Origin: an uncultured Coprococcus sp.
GTDB lineage: Bacteria > Bacillota > Clostridia > Lachnospirales > Lachnospiraceae
DNA length: 27,022 nucleotides
Assembly: GCA_900548215.1 (NCBI GenBank)
Contig: URJI01000033.1
Coordinates: forward strand, 1-27,022
Direction of reading: 5' to 3'
Shown: positions 15,420-22,688 of the stretch, piece after piece
How positions within the stretch are numbered: the first letter of the stretch is position 1
Layout: the number at the start of each line of letters is the position of its first letter
Notes under the pieces: model-generated
Told to the model about the DNA's origin: nothing
The model's input: the letters and a program-made list of their open reading frames with translations, nothing else
Database searches by the model: none
Position numbers and translations under genes: made by a program

Positions 15420-15576
15420 ATTGTGCATAAATAGTGCAAGTCCATATGTTAAAGTATCATTTTTCTGATAAAATTATAAAAAAATGTGCCAAAATATGTA
15501 CAAAATGTTTAAAATGTGAAAATACTGTGATATAATACCTTTGATATTTTGAAAAACTAGGAAGATTGTGCATAAA
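15420..15576. repeat. Pair of 12-base direct repeats flanking the pilB promoter
   Basis: ATTGTGCATAAA occurs at 15420-15431 and again at 15565-15576, bracketing the pilB promoter: about 110 bases upstream and 22 bases downstream of the expected start. The core ATTGTGCAT appears once more at 18553-18561, in the leader before pilC. This could be an operator for a pilus regulator; in AT-rich DNA a chance origin is possible. Confidence 0.4.
15478..15536 (+). promoter_or_regulatory. pilB promoter with phased A-tracts
   Basis: A perfect extended -10, TG-A-TATAAT (15528-15536), with a weak -35 (TTTAAA, 15508-15513, 17-base spacer). Runs of four to seven A lie at about 15478, 15491, 15502, 15511 and 15519, a spacing of roughly 8-13 bases, close to the helical repeat, which predicts bent DNA or an UP-like element. 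Expected start near 15543, leader about 65 bases. The 208-base gap to the sigma gene is divergent; on its - strand TTGCAC-17-CATAAA is a poor candidate for the sigma promoter. Confidence 0.65.
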
Positions 15577-15607
15577 AAAGGAGAGATAAGAGGAGGTTAT
15601 ACAGAGA

Positions 15608-17350
15608 ATGCGATTAAGCGTGGGACGTAAGAAGATCAGAATTGGAGATGTTCTTGTAGCGGCAGGAGCGATAACGGAGGAACAGCTTCAGGAAGGACTT
15701 GCAAAGCAGAAGGAGACTGGCAGAAAGCTGGGTAATGCGCTTGTTGATCTTGGGTTTATAAGTAACGATATGCTGATCACCGTGCTTACAACTCAGTTGG
15801 GAATAGATTATATAGAACTCAAGGGTGCCAAGATTGAGGATAAAGTCATACATATGGTGCCGGAGAGCATGGTCACGAAATATCAGGCTATTCCTATAGA
15901 GGTCGATCCTGACAATCCGAATATCCTCAAGGTTGCCATGGCAGATCCTATGGATATCATGGCTATGGACGATATAGGACTTGTGACGAATCTTCAGGTT
16001 GAGCCTATGCTCGCCTCAGAAGAAGGAATTAAGAATGCCATAGACAAGTACTATGGAAGTGCACAGGCTATGGAGGCTGCAGAAGCATACAGACAGGAAC
16101 AGCAGAATTCTTTGGGAGATGGAGACGAAGAGGATGGCAACGATGAGATTGATAATTCGCCTATCGTTCTCCTGGTTAAACAGATAATAGAAGGTGGAGT
16201 AAGGCAGAGAGCATCTGATATTCATATTGAAGCTCTGGAGAACAGTGTAAGGGTCAGATACAGAATAGACGGTGCGCTTAAACAGGTTATGTCGTATGAT
16301 CTGAGTATTCTGCCTGGTATAACAGCCCGTATCAAGATCATCGGCGGAATGGATATAGCAGAGAAGAGAAAACCTCAGGACGGTCGTATCACCATCATGG
16401 TTGACAGAAGAGAGTTTGATGTCCGTGTTTCTATCCTCCCTACGGTTTTCGGAGAGAAGACGGTTATGAGACTTACATCCAAGGATGGTCTTACCAAACC
16501 TAAGAGTGCCCTTGGTTTCGATGCTGAACAGGAGAAGGTATTTGACAATATCCTCAGCAACCCACATGGAATTATCCTTGTAACGGGTCCGACAGGATCA
16601 GGAAAATCAACAACCCTTTATACGTCACTCAGTGAGCTGAATACAGAGGATGTAAACATTATCACTGTAGAGGACCCTGTCGAGGCGAATATAAACGGTA
16701 TCAATCAGGTTCAGGTTAATAATAAAGCGGACATGACATTCGCAGCAGCTCTTAGATCTATCCTCCGTCAGGATCCGGATATCATCATGATAGGAGAGAT
16801 TCGAGATGGTGAGACTGCGGGAATAGCAGTACAGGCCGCTATCACAGGACATTTGGTTGTATCGACACTGCATACAAACTCAGCTGCTTCAACCATCACC
16901 CGTCTTATAGATATGGGAATTGAGTCTTATATCGCTGGTGATGCCGTAGTTGGAGTTATCGCACAGAGACTTGTACGAAGACTGTGTACTACATGTAAAC
17001 AGCCTAGACTTGTGGAGGATGAAGAGAGAGTACAGCTTGGTGTGTCAGCGGACGAAGAGGATGTAATCATCTATGAGCCACAGGGATGTCCGCTCTGCAA
17101 TGATACCGGATACTCAGGGCGTATCGGTGTGTACGAGATGATGCCGGTTTCTAGAGAACTGCAGGCGGTCATAGCATCAGGTGCAACCGCAGACGTTATA
17201 GAGAAGCAGGCACTCAAGGAAGGAATGCTCACACTGAAGATGGGAGCTGCAAAGCATGTGCTTGACGGAATTACATCTATAGCGGAGATGAACAAGATAG
17301 TACACAGCACGGTAACAGTTGCCGAAGGTGTGGATATGGGAGAACTTTAA
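15608..17350 (+). CDS. pilB: Type IV pilus extension ATPase PilB (GspE family)
   Basis: The cytoplasmic hexameric ATPase that drives pilin polymerisation. The 580-residue protein has a GspE/MshEN N-terminal domain (IRIGDVLVAAGAITEEQL and the following repeat), an acidic Gln/Glu/Asp linker (about 160-185), the second N-terminal ATPase lobe with ASDIHIE, Walker A GPTGSGKST (327-335), Walker B IIMIGEIRDGETA with the Asp/His boxes HLVVSTLHTNSAAS, and a zinc tetracysteine CTTC (460-463) plus CPLC (494-497) that marks PilB rather than PilT. MshEN domains in some homologues bind cyclic di-GMP; that is possible here but the binding residues were not checked. Ribosome site AGGAGG (15591-15596) is 11 bases from the ATG. 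pilT follows after 86 AT-rich bases. Confidence 0.97.
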   Translation: MRLSVGRKKIRIGDVLVAAGAITEEQLQEGLAKQKETGRKLGNALVDLGFISNDMLITVLTTQLGIDYIELKGAKIEDKVIHMVPESMVTKYQAIPIEVDPDNPNILKVAMADPMDIMAMDDIGLVTNLQVEPMLASEEGIKNAIDKYYGSAQAMEAAEAYRQEQQNSLGDGDEEDGNDEIDNSPIVLLVKQIIEGGVRQRASDIHIEALENSVRVRYRIDGALKQVMSYDLSILPGITARIKIIGGMDIAEKRKPQDGRITIMVDRREFDVRVSILPTVFGEKTVMRLTSKDGLTKPKSALGFDAEQEKVFDNILSNPHGIILVTGPTGSGKSTTLYTSLSELNTEDVNIITVEDPVEANINGINQVQVNNKADMTFAAALRSILRQDPDIIMIGEIRDGETAGIAVQAAITGHLVVSTLHTNSAASTITRLIDMGIESYIAGDAVVGVIAQRLVRRLCTTCKQPRLVEDEERVQLGVSADEEDVIIYEPQGCPLCNDTGYSGRIGVYEMMPVSRELQAVIASGATADVIEKQALKEGMLTLKMGAAKHVLDGITSIAEMNKIVHSTVTVAEGVDMGEL

Positions 17351-17436
17351 GATATATATGACAAAGATATATAATAATCGTAATTATTTATATATATGAA
17401 ATTATTAATGCAAAAGGGAAAGGAAGGGACAAAGAT

Positions 17437-18498
17437 ATGTTAGACATGAAGGAATTGCTTGCCTTCTCTGTGGAAGCTAAAGCATCGGATGTTCATATAG
17501 CTGTAGGCATACCGCCGAAGCTCAGGATCAATGGTAAACTTACGGAGGTTGAAGTTCCACCTCTTTCACCATCAGATGCAGCCGAAGCTATAGCGTCTAC
17601 CATGAAGGACAGACACAAAGCAATACTCCAGGACAGGGGAGAGGTTGACTTCTCATTTGACTCGCCAGAGACTGGACGTTTCCGAGTAAACGTATTCATG
17701 GACAGAGGAAACATGGCAGCCGCATACAGACGAGTTGAGACTCAGATCCCGAGACCGGATCAGCTGGGAATTCCAAGGGAGGTTGTTGAACTTTACAAGA
17801 GAAAGAGAGGACTTGTACTCGTAACAGGACCTACAGGATCAGGAAAATCAACTACACTTGCTTCTATTATTAATAAGGCGAATGAAAACCTGACAGACCA
17901 CATCATCACGCTTGAGGATCCTATAGAGTACATTCACCATCACAATAAGGCGATAGTAAACCAGAGAGAGGTTGGAATGGATACCTTAAGCTATGCGAAT
18001 GCACTTAGAGCTGCACTTCGAGAGGATCCGGATATCATCCTCGTAGGAGAGATGCGAGACCTTGAGACAATCTCCACAGCTATCACCGCAGCCGAGACCG
18101 GACATCTGGTATTCTCGACACTGCATACAATAGGAGCGGCAAGTACGATCGACCGTATCATTGATATCTTCCCTACAAACCAGCAGCAGCAGGTAAGAGT
18201 TCAGCTTGCGATGGTTCTTGAAGGTGTTATATCACAGTCACTGCTTCCGATAGCAAGCGGCAACGGCCGAGTGGCAGCATTCGAGGTTATGCTTGCTTCG
18301 CCGGCTATTCGAAGCCTTATCCGAGAAGCTAAGACTCATCAGATCCAGTCCACTATTCAGACAAGCCGTGCACTCGGAATGATAACAATGGATGATGCAC
18401 TTTATGAATTGTATGCATCAGGCACAGTTACAAGAGAGATGGCCATGACATATGCTCAGGATCAGCAGTATCTGAGAAAAAAGATGAATGGCCAGTAA
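17437..18498 (+). CDS. pilT: Type IV pilus retraction ATPase PilT
   Basis: PilT is the hexameric ATPase that depolymerises the pilus and powers twitching. The 353 residues fit the family: N-terminal PAS-like lobe with KASDVHIAVGIPPKLRINGKL, Walker A GPTGSGKST (131-139), Walker B IILVGEMRDLETI, His box GHLVFSTLHTIGAAS, and the C-terminal AIRxLIRE motif required for retraction, here AIRSLIRE (290-297). No tetracysteine zinc site, as expected for PilT. The gene is in line with pilB and separated from pilC by 217 bases. Ribosome site AAGGAAGGG is upstream; Met4 is an alternative start. Confidence 0.97.
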   Translation: MLDMKELLAFSVEAKASDVHIAVGIPPKLRINGKLTEVEVPPLSPSDAAEAIASTMKDRHKAILQDRGEVDFSFDSPETGRFRVNVFMDRGNMAAAYRRVETQIPRPDQLGIPREVVELYKRKRGLVLVTGPTGSGKSTTLASIINKANENLTDHIITLEDPIEYIHHHNKAIVNQREVGMDTLSYANALRAALREDPDIILVGEMRDLETISTAITAAETGHLVFSTLHTIGAASTIDRIIDIFPTNQQQQVRVQLAMVLEGVISQSLLPIASGNGRVAAFEVMLASPAIRSLIREAKTHQIQSTIQTSRALGMITMDDALYELYASGTVTREMAMTYAQDQQYLRKKMNGQ

Positions 18499-18715
18499 GA
18501 TATGGTATAATGTATTGCAATATGGCGATATGTAGAATTATTGACAAGAAGCATTGTGCATTTGTTCCAAAAGTTAATGCGCCAATAATTAAATGTTGAT
18601 AAAGTTTACATAGTATAGTAAGATATTTTACATATAATTTATGTTGCAATATTATGCTTTTAAAGTGTAAATGCAGGAAAGTTAAGAATATTAAGATTGG
18701 GTCGGAGGAGAGACA
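18499..18715 (+). promoter_or_regulatory. pilT-pilC gap with candidate promoters
   Basis: This 217-base AT-rich gap holds no gene. Two promoter candidates are seen: an extended -10 TG-G-TATAAT at 18503-18511, right after the pilT stop, without a -35; and TTGATA (18596-18601), 17 bases, TAAGAT (18619-18624). A free TATAAT also lies at 18633-18638. TTGCAATAT is repeated at about 18515 and 18644, and ATTGTGCAT (18553-18561) matches the repeat near pilB. So pilC-pilA may be transcribed apart from pilB-pilT, with a long leader. Confidence 0.4.
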
Positions 18716-19924
18716 ATGGCAGTATTTAATTACAAGGTTGTTGACAGAGATGGTAAGAACAAAAAAGGTACCATCGAAGCCCCAAACAGAGACGGCGCCG
18801 AGAAGAAGCTCAAGTCGGAAGGATATTCCATCATGAGCCTCACAGAGCAGTCAAGTCCATTGGGGAACATCGGATTTAAGAAAAAGGTTAAATCCAGAGA
18901 TTTGGGTGTATTCTGTAAACAGTTTTCAGCGGTTATCAAAGCTGGTGTTACGATCATATCAGCGCTTGAGCTGATGGGAGATCAGATTGAGAATAAAACT
19001 CTCAGAAAAGCTATAGCAGATGCACGTACATATGTTGAGAAGGGTGGAACACTTGCGGATGCGTTCAGAGTGAATCCTGATGTATTCCCTCCTATCATGA
19101 TCAACATGGTTGCCGCAGGTGAGATGTCAGGTAACCTGGAGATCTGCCTTGACAGACTTGTGGAACATTTTGAGAAGGATAACGCACTTACATCAAAGAT
19201 CAAGGGTGCCATGACATATCCTATCGTAGTTCTCTGTGTTATGGTTATAGTTATTATAGTAGTGCTGGTAGCCGTTATTCCTAACTTTGCCAGCATGTTC
19301 GAGGATATGGGAACACAGCTTCCGCTTGCGACGAGGGCCATGATGGCTGCGGCGGATTTTGTGAAGTATAAGTGGTGGCTGCTCATCATCATAGTTGCAG
19401 CGGTTGTGTTTGGAGTCAAGTTCTTCAAGAAGACACCGTTTGGCGAACAGCTCTTCGCGAATATGGGACTTAAAGCTCCTATATTTGGACCTTTGAATGT
19501 CAAGACAGCATGCTCGAGATTTGCCAGAACCATGAGTACACTCATGGCATCAGGTATATCGATGATAGATGCTGTTGAGCAGGTTGCGAAGATGATGGAC
19601 AACAAGATCATCAGAGACGGTCTCATGGATGCCAAGGTTCAGGTGTCAAAAGGTGTACCGCTTTCAAAACCACTCAAGGATATGGAGATGCTTCCACCGA
19701 TGCTCTCAGCCATGACTAAGATCGGTGAGGAGACAGGTGATATAGAGGAGATGCTCAGCAAGGTTGCAGATTACTACGATGAAGAGGTAGAGGCGGCAAC
19801 CAACGCACTGACATCAGCCATGGAGCCTATGATCATGGTTGTTCTGGCATGTATCGTCGGAATGATAGTTGCAGCCGTATATGGTCCTATCATGAGTATG
19901 TACGACGCCATGGATCAGTACTAG
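18716..19924 (+). CDS. pilC: Type IV pilus inner-membrane platform protein PilC (GspF family)
   Basis: The membrane platform that couples PilB and PilT to the growing fibre. The 402 residues have the GspF layout: N-terminal MAVFNYKVVDRDGKNKKGTIEA, a first cytoplasmic helical domain (FCKQFSAVIKAGVTIISALE), membrane segment about 170-188, a second membrane segment about 220-238, the repeated cytoplasmic domain (FARTMSTLMASGISMIDAVE) and a final membrane segment about 371-392 ending in GPIMSMYDAMDQY. The two homologous GspF domains are visible as the FARTM/FCKQF and AGEMSGNLE/GEETGDIEE pairs. GGAGGAG precedes the ATG. Confidence 0.97.
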   Translation: MAVFNYKVVDRDGKNKKGTIEAPNRDGAEKKLKSEGYSIMSLTEQSSPLGNIGFKKKVKSRDLGVFCKQFSAVIKAGVTIISALELMGDQIENKTLRKAIADARTYVEKGGTLADAFRVNPDVFPPIMINMVAAGEMSGNLEICLDRLVEHFEKDNALTSKIKGAMTYPIVVLCVMVIVIIVVLVAVIPNFASMFEDMGTQLPLATRAMMAAADFVKYKWWLLIIIVAAVVFGVKFFKKTPFGEQLFANMGLKAPIFGPLNVKTACSRFARTMSTLMASGISMIDAVEQVAKMMDNKIIRDGLMDAKVQVSKGVPLSKPLKDMEMLPPMLSAMTKIGEETGDIEEMLSKVADYYDEEVEAATNALTSAMEPMIMVVLACIVGMIVAAVYGPIMSMYDAMDQY

Positions 19925-19946
19925 AAGGTATCATATAGAAGATATA

Positions 19947-20104
19947 TGTTACTATAGAGCAAGACTTTCCTGGAAGTCCTGACCCGGAGTCTGGGGAAGA
20001 CAGATTATGATTAAGTCCGGTAGTACGAGGATGCCGGTTTAATATAGTGCGAGAGCACAATATACAACAACAAACAACAAACAACTAAAAAGGAGAGTAA
20101 AATT
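19947..20104 (+). promoter_or_regulatory. Structured pilA leader: promoter, competing helices, GNRA hairpin, CAA linker
   Basis: A weak extended -10 TG-T-TACTAT (19947-19955) may start the pilA transcript near 19962. Downstream helices: GACTT (19963-19967) with AAGTC (19974-19978) or alternatively with AAGTC (20013-20017); CCGGA (19984-19988) with TCCGG (20016-20020), enclosing GTCT/AGAC (19989-20001); and CCGG (20017-20020) with CCGG (20034-20037), exclusive of the previous. Next a GTGC-GAGA-GCAC hairpin (20047-20058) with a GNRA loop and flanking AT pairs, then an unstructured CAA-repeat stretch (20064-20085) and AAGGAGAG before the ATG. The layout suggests high, possibly switchable, pilin translation and mRNA stability. 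No known riboswitch class is recognised. Confidence 0.5.
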
Positions 20105-20557
20105 ATGAAGAAAAACAACAAAGGTTTCTCACTCGTAGAGTTAATTATCGTTATTGCTATCATGGCAATCCTTGCAGGAGCTCTTGCTCCAGCACTTATC
20201 AAGTACATCAACAAGTCAAGAAGATCAACAGATGTACAGAATGCTGATTCACTTAGAACAGCTCTTCAGACAGCACTTTCAGATCCAGATGCAGCAGATG
20301 CTAACGCAGCTAACAACAACGCAGTTCAGTCAGCAAGTACAATCACAAGCTCAGCAACAGATGCTTTCTTAAAGGAAGTTTACAGCATCGTTGGTAGCGC
20401 TTCACTTAAGACAAAGTACGCTCCTAAGGGTGGTCCTAACGCTGGACAGACATTTGGTTTCTCAGTAGATCAGGCAACAAACGAGGTTAAGGTTTTTGCC
20501 GATACAGCTGGTACATATGAGCTTTCACCATCAACATGTACAGCATGGTCTAAGTAA
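20105..20557 (+). CDS. pilA: Major type IV pilin PilA
   Basis: A 150-residue class III-signal prepilin. The short basic leader MKKNNKG is cut before Phe8 (KG|FSLVEL), with Glu at mature position 5, followed by a hydrophobic helix VELIIVIAIMAILAGALAPALIKYI. The mature 143-residue protein has an Ala/Asn-rich region after the helix and a beta-rich C-terminus. There is only one cysteine (near the C-terminus), so the usual pilin disulfide loop is absent. Codon use (TCA, AAC, CTT, GCT/GCA) is strongly biased as in dnaK, consistent with high expression. It is the best candidate for the fibre subunit; the larger prepilins downstream are probably minor. Confidence 0.95.
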   Translation: MKKNNKGFSLVELIIVIAIMAILAGALAPALIKYINKSRRSTDVQNADSLRTALQTALSDPDAADANAANNNAVQSASTITSSATDAFLKEVYSIVGSASLKTKYAPKGGPNAGQTFGFSVDQATNEVKVFADTAGTYELSPSTCTAWSK

Positions 20558-20565
20558 TAGCTGGC

Positions 20566-20689
20566 GATAGTAAACACTATCTCGAGTAAACAAAAAGTGG
20601 ATATATCGTGTGAGTTGATACTTATCACAACAATTTCATTCACCTCGTAAGAATATGGATGTGATGGTGTTTGACAGGATAGTATCCAC
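20566..20689 (+). other. Structured region downstream of pilA
   Basis: First part of the 505-base gap between pilA and the pilM-pilN gene. A perfect hairpin GATAGT-AAAC-ACTATC lies at 20566-20581, 9 bases after the stop. GTGGATA (20597-20603) pairs with TATCCAC (20683-20689), closing an 80-base domain with further short complementarities such as CACC/GGTG. No reading frame of note. It may be the pilA 3' end or a processed RNA; it fits no class I know. Confidence 0.35.
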
Positions 20690-20697
20690 ACATAATA

Positions 20698-20750
20698 AAG
20701 CTTGTTACGCAACAGGTGCCATGGGTGCCTGTTGCATAATTAAGCTTTTG
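20698..20750 (+). terminator. Strong hairpin terminator after pilA
   Basis: A perfect 12-pair stem with two G-U pairs spans 20709-20735 with a 3-base ATG loop. Flanking AAGCTT blocks (20698-20703 and 20742-20747) can pair to extend it across an internal loop, with TTTTG at the end. The T-run is short, so termination may be partial. It would let pilA be made in excess over the downstream assembly genes. Confidence 0.6.
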
Positions 20751-20766
20751 CAGTCAGGAGTGATAT

Positions 20767-20865
20767 GCTTGCGATGACGCTACCAGACAAGCGGTGCAAA
20801 GCTCGCGGCAACGTAACTTATGGCGGCAACTGGCTTACTTAAGTAGAGCTGGTACTTATTTTTTT
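20767..20865 (+). ncRNA. Candidate riboswitch-like element upstream of pilM-pilN
   Basis: A GC-rich island in an AT-rich gap, with nested helices: TTGCGA (20769-20774) with TCGCGG (20803-20808) around GC-ACC/GGTGC (20779-20784, 20793-20797); GCTTG/CAAGC (20767-20771, 20788-20792) is an alternative. TACCAG (20781-20786) can pair with CTGGTA (20849-20854). AAGTA (20841-20845) can pair either with TACTT upstream (20836-20840) or with TACTT downstream (20853-20857); the latter hairpin is directly followed by A and seven T residues (20859-20865), like an intrinsic terminator. The TACCAG-CTGGTA helix and the terminator compete, a switch-like design. It has GCAAAGC as in cyclic di-GMP-I riboswitches, but the rest does not fit that class. 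Confidence 0.4.
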
Positions 20866-21062
20866 CGGCGAGTTTCTTCTATATAAAAGGGTCATTATGT
20901 GGAAGAGATGAACTATTAAAAGGGTGACAGAATGTTGACCTTTATTCAGCAGATTCTGCGGCAGCGGAATATGTTGTGACAATTTATGTGAATGGGGTGA
21001 ACAGCGGTAAGCTGGTACTCAAGCAAATACAAAACTACTGATTAGCGAGGGAGGCTATTAAA
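20866..21062 (+). promoter_or_regulatory. Remainder of the pilM-pilN leader
   Basis: No gene is seen in these 197 bases. AGCTGGTACT, the switch strand of the preceding element (20847-20856), is repeated exactly at 21010-21019, so the upstream TACCAG could pair with either copy. A hairpin-prone CAGCAGATTCTGC lies near 20948. The last bases hold GAGGGAGG, the ribosome site for the next gene. No convincing promoter was found, so transcription probably reads in from upstream. Confidence 0.35.
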
Positions 21063-22676
21063 ATGGCGAGTAATAACAAAGTTTTAACAATCGACATTAC
21101 AAATGAAAGTATTACAATCGTTGAAGTTACACCTTCAAACAAAAAACAGTCAACGATCCACAACGCTATCATCTTCGAGACACCGGAAGACGCCTATGAG
21201 GATGGAGTGATCAGAGACAAAGAGAGAATAGCAGAGGCAATCAAGTCTCAGCTTTCAGCAAATGGAATAACAAACAAGAACGCAATATTCGTTCTTACCT
21301 CTACAAAGATCGTTAACAGAGAGGTTCTTGTACCTTTCGTTAAGGAGAACAAAATCAAAGGAATTATTAATGCGAACTCATCAGAGTATTTCCCTGTTAA
21401 TATAGAGGATTACGTGGTGTCTCACTCAGTTCTTGAGACAGTTACTGATGAAGAGAATAACAAGCAGCTTAGAGTCCTTGCAGTTGCTGCACCTGAGAAT
21501 ATGGTTAGATCATACTATGATCTTGCAGCTCTCGCAGGACTGAAAGTAGTAGCGCTTGACTATATTGGTAATGCAATGCTTCAGTTGATCAAGACTCAGA
21601 CAACAGAAGCTATGACAACTATGGTAATCCAGTTGGGTAGCGAGTCAACCGTACTCAACATCGTAAAAGGAGATACACTCCTTCTTCAGAGAACAGTTCC
21701 ATACGGTACCAACGTGGTAGTAAACGAAGTGATGGATGCAAAGGGTGTAGATGCAACTACAGCTATGACTCTTCTCCAGAACGAGAGACTTCTCACAGTT
21801 GATTTTGATGACAATGCCATAACAGGAGCATTCAGATATCTTATCAACAACATCGGCCGTGTGATGGACTTCTTCACATCAAAGAATCCTGATAAGCCTA
21901 TAGACGATGTATTCCTCACAGGTGATGGAGCCCTTATAAAGGGAATCGATGGCTTGTTCAAGGTTCAGCTCAATGTATCGACAAGAGTAATGGATACATT
22001 GTACAATATCAAGTTTGATCCAAAGATTGACCTTAAGATTTATAACCCTGTATACCTTATGGTTCCGATCGGTGCTGCTTTTGCACCTATGGGATTTGAG
22101 CTTAACGAGGCTGGAGCAAAAGCTGGTGCTAGCAGTGTGGATACAACCCCACTTGTTATAGCGTTCCTTATCATCGCAGTTCTTGTTGCCGGTGGAGTTA
22201 CAGCTTATTCATTCATAGCGAAGAATAAAGCTCAGTCCAAGCTCGACCAGGTAAACAGAGATATCGCTTCTATACAGGATATTGAGCAGATCGTTCAGGC
22301 TTACAATGATGCACAGAACATCTACATGGATGCACAGAACATGTACAGCTATACAGAGAATCTCAACGAGAACGTTGGAACTCTTATCACAGAGCTCGAA
22401 GACAAGATGCCAAAGGGAATCAGCATAACAGCTTTTAATTCTTCAGCTTCAAGCGTTGATTTCACAGGCAACACAAAGACATATGAGGATATAGCAGCGT
22501 TTGCAATTAACCTCAAGGAGATCGACTGTATAGACAACACATTCATCCAGTCAGTTACTGAGAACAGTGATGAGCAGTCAAAAGATGTTACATACGACTT
22601 CACAGTTACATGTGTATACAAGGATGCGAATGCTGATACTACAGAGGCAGCTGACGCAGAAGTATCAGTCAATTAA
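21063..22676 (+). CDS. PilM-PilN fusion, type IV pilus alignment subcomplex
   Basis: A 537-residue protein joining two normally separate parts. Residues 1-350 form a PilM actin-like ATPase domain: LTIDITNESITIVEV at the first phosphate loop, VQLGSESTVLNIVKGDTLLLQRTVPYG at the second, and DDVFLTGDGALIKGIDGLF at the adenosine end. A membrane helix lies at 364-386. The exterior part has a helical stretch (about 390-445) and a PilN-like ferredoxin fold (LEDKMPKGISITAFN, VDFTGNTKTYEDIAAFAINL). The short INLLP peptide by which PilN normally docks onto PilM is not seen, consistent with covalent fusion. The pilO-like gene follows 12 bases after the stop. Codon use matches pilA. Confidence 0.88.
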   Translation: MASNNKVLTIDITNESITIVEVTPSNKKQSTIHNAIIFETPEDAYEDGVIRDKERIAEAIKSQLSANGITNKNAIFVLTSTKIVNREVLVPFVKENKIKGIINANSSEYFPVNIEDYVVSHSVLETVTDEENNKQLRVLAVAAPENMVRSYYDLAALAGLKVVALDYIGNAMLQLIKTQTTEAMTTMVIQLGSESTVLNIVKGDTLLLQRTVPYGTNVVVNEVMDAKGVDATTAMTLLQNERLLTVDFDDNAITGAFRYLINNIGRVMDFFTSKNPDKPIDDVFLTGDGALIKGIDGLFKVQLNVSTRVMDTLYNIKFDPKIDLKIYNPVYLMVPIGAAFAPMGFELNEAGAKAGASSVDTTPLVIAFLIIAVLVAGGVTAYSFIAKNKAQSKLDQVNRDIASIQDIEQIVQAYNDAQNIYMDAQNMYSYTENLNENVGTLITELEDKMPKGISITAFNSSASSVDFTGNTKTYEDIAAFAINLKEIDCIDNTFIQSVTENSDEQSKDVTYDFTVTCVYKDANADTTEAADAEVSVN

Positions 22677-22688
22677 GGAGGGACGATT

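Noticed and set aside
17351..17436. AT-rich inverted repeat between pilB and pilT as a terminator
   Set aside because: Stem is only A-T pairs with no T-run; pilB and pilT are likely cotranscribed.
18541..18546. Perfect -35 TTGACA in the pilT-pilC gap
   Set aside because: No -10 box at 16-18 bases downstream (GTTCCA there).
18982..19635. Long - strand open frame (217 residues) inside pilC
   Set aside because: Shadow of the pilC codon pattern; no start signal or family resemblance.
20767..20865. Direct assignment as a cyclic di-GMP-I riboswitch
   Set aside because: Only GCAAAGC and a distant 3' resemblance match; the GNRA loop and 5' consensus are missing, so I left it as an unknown class.
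20932..20979. 15-codon frame in the pilM-pilN leader
   Set aside because: Weak ribosome site, no composition signal; such frames occur by chance.
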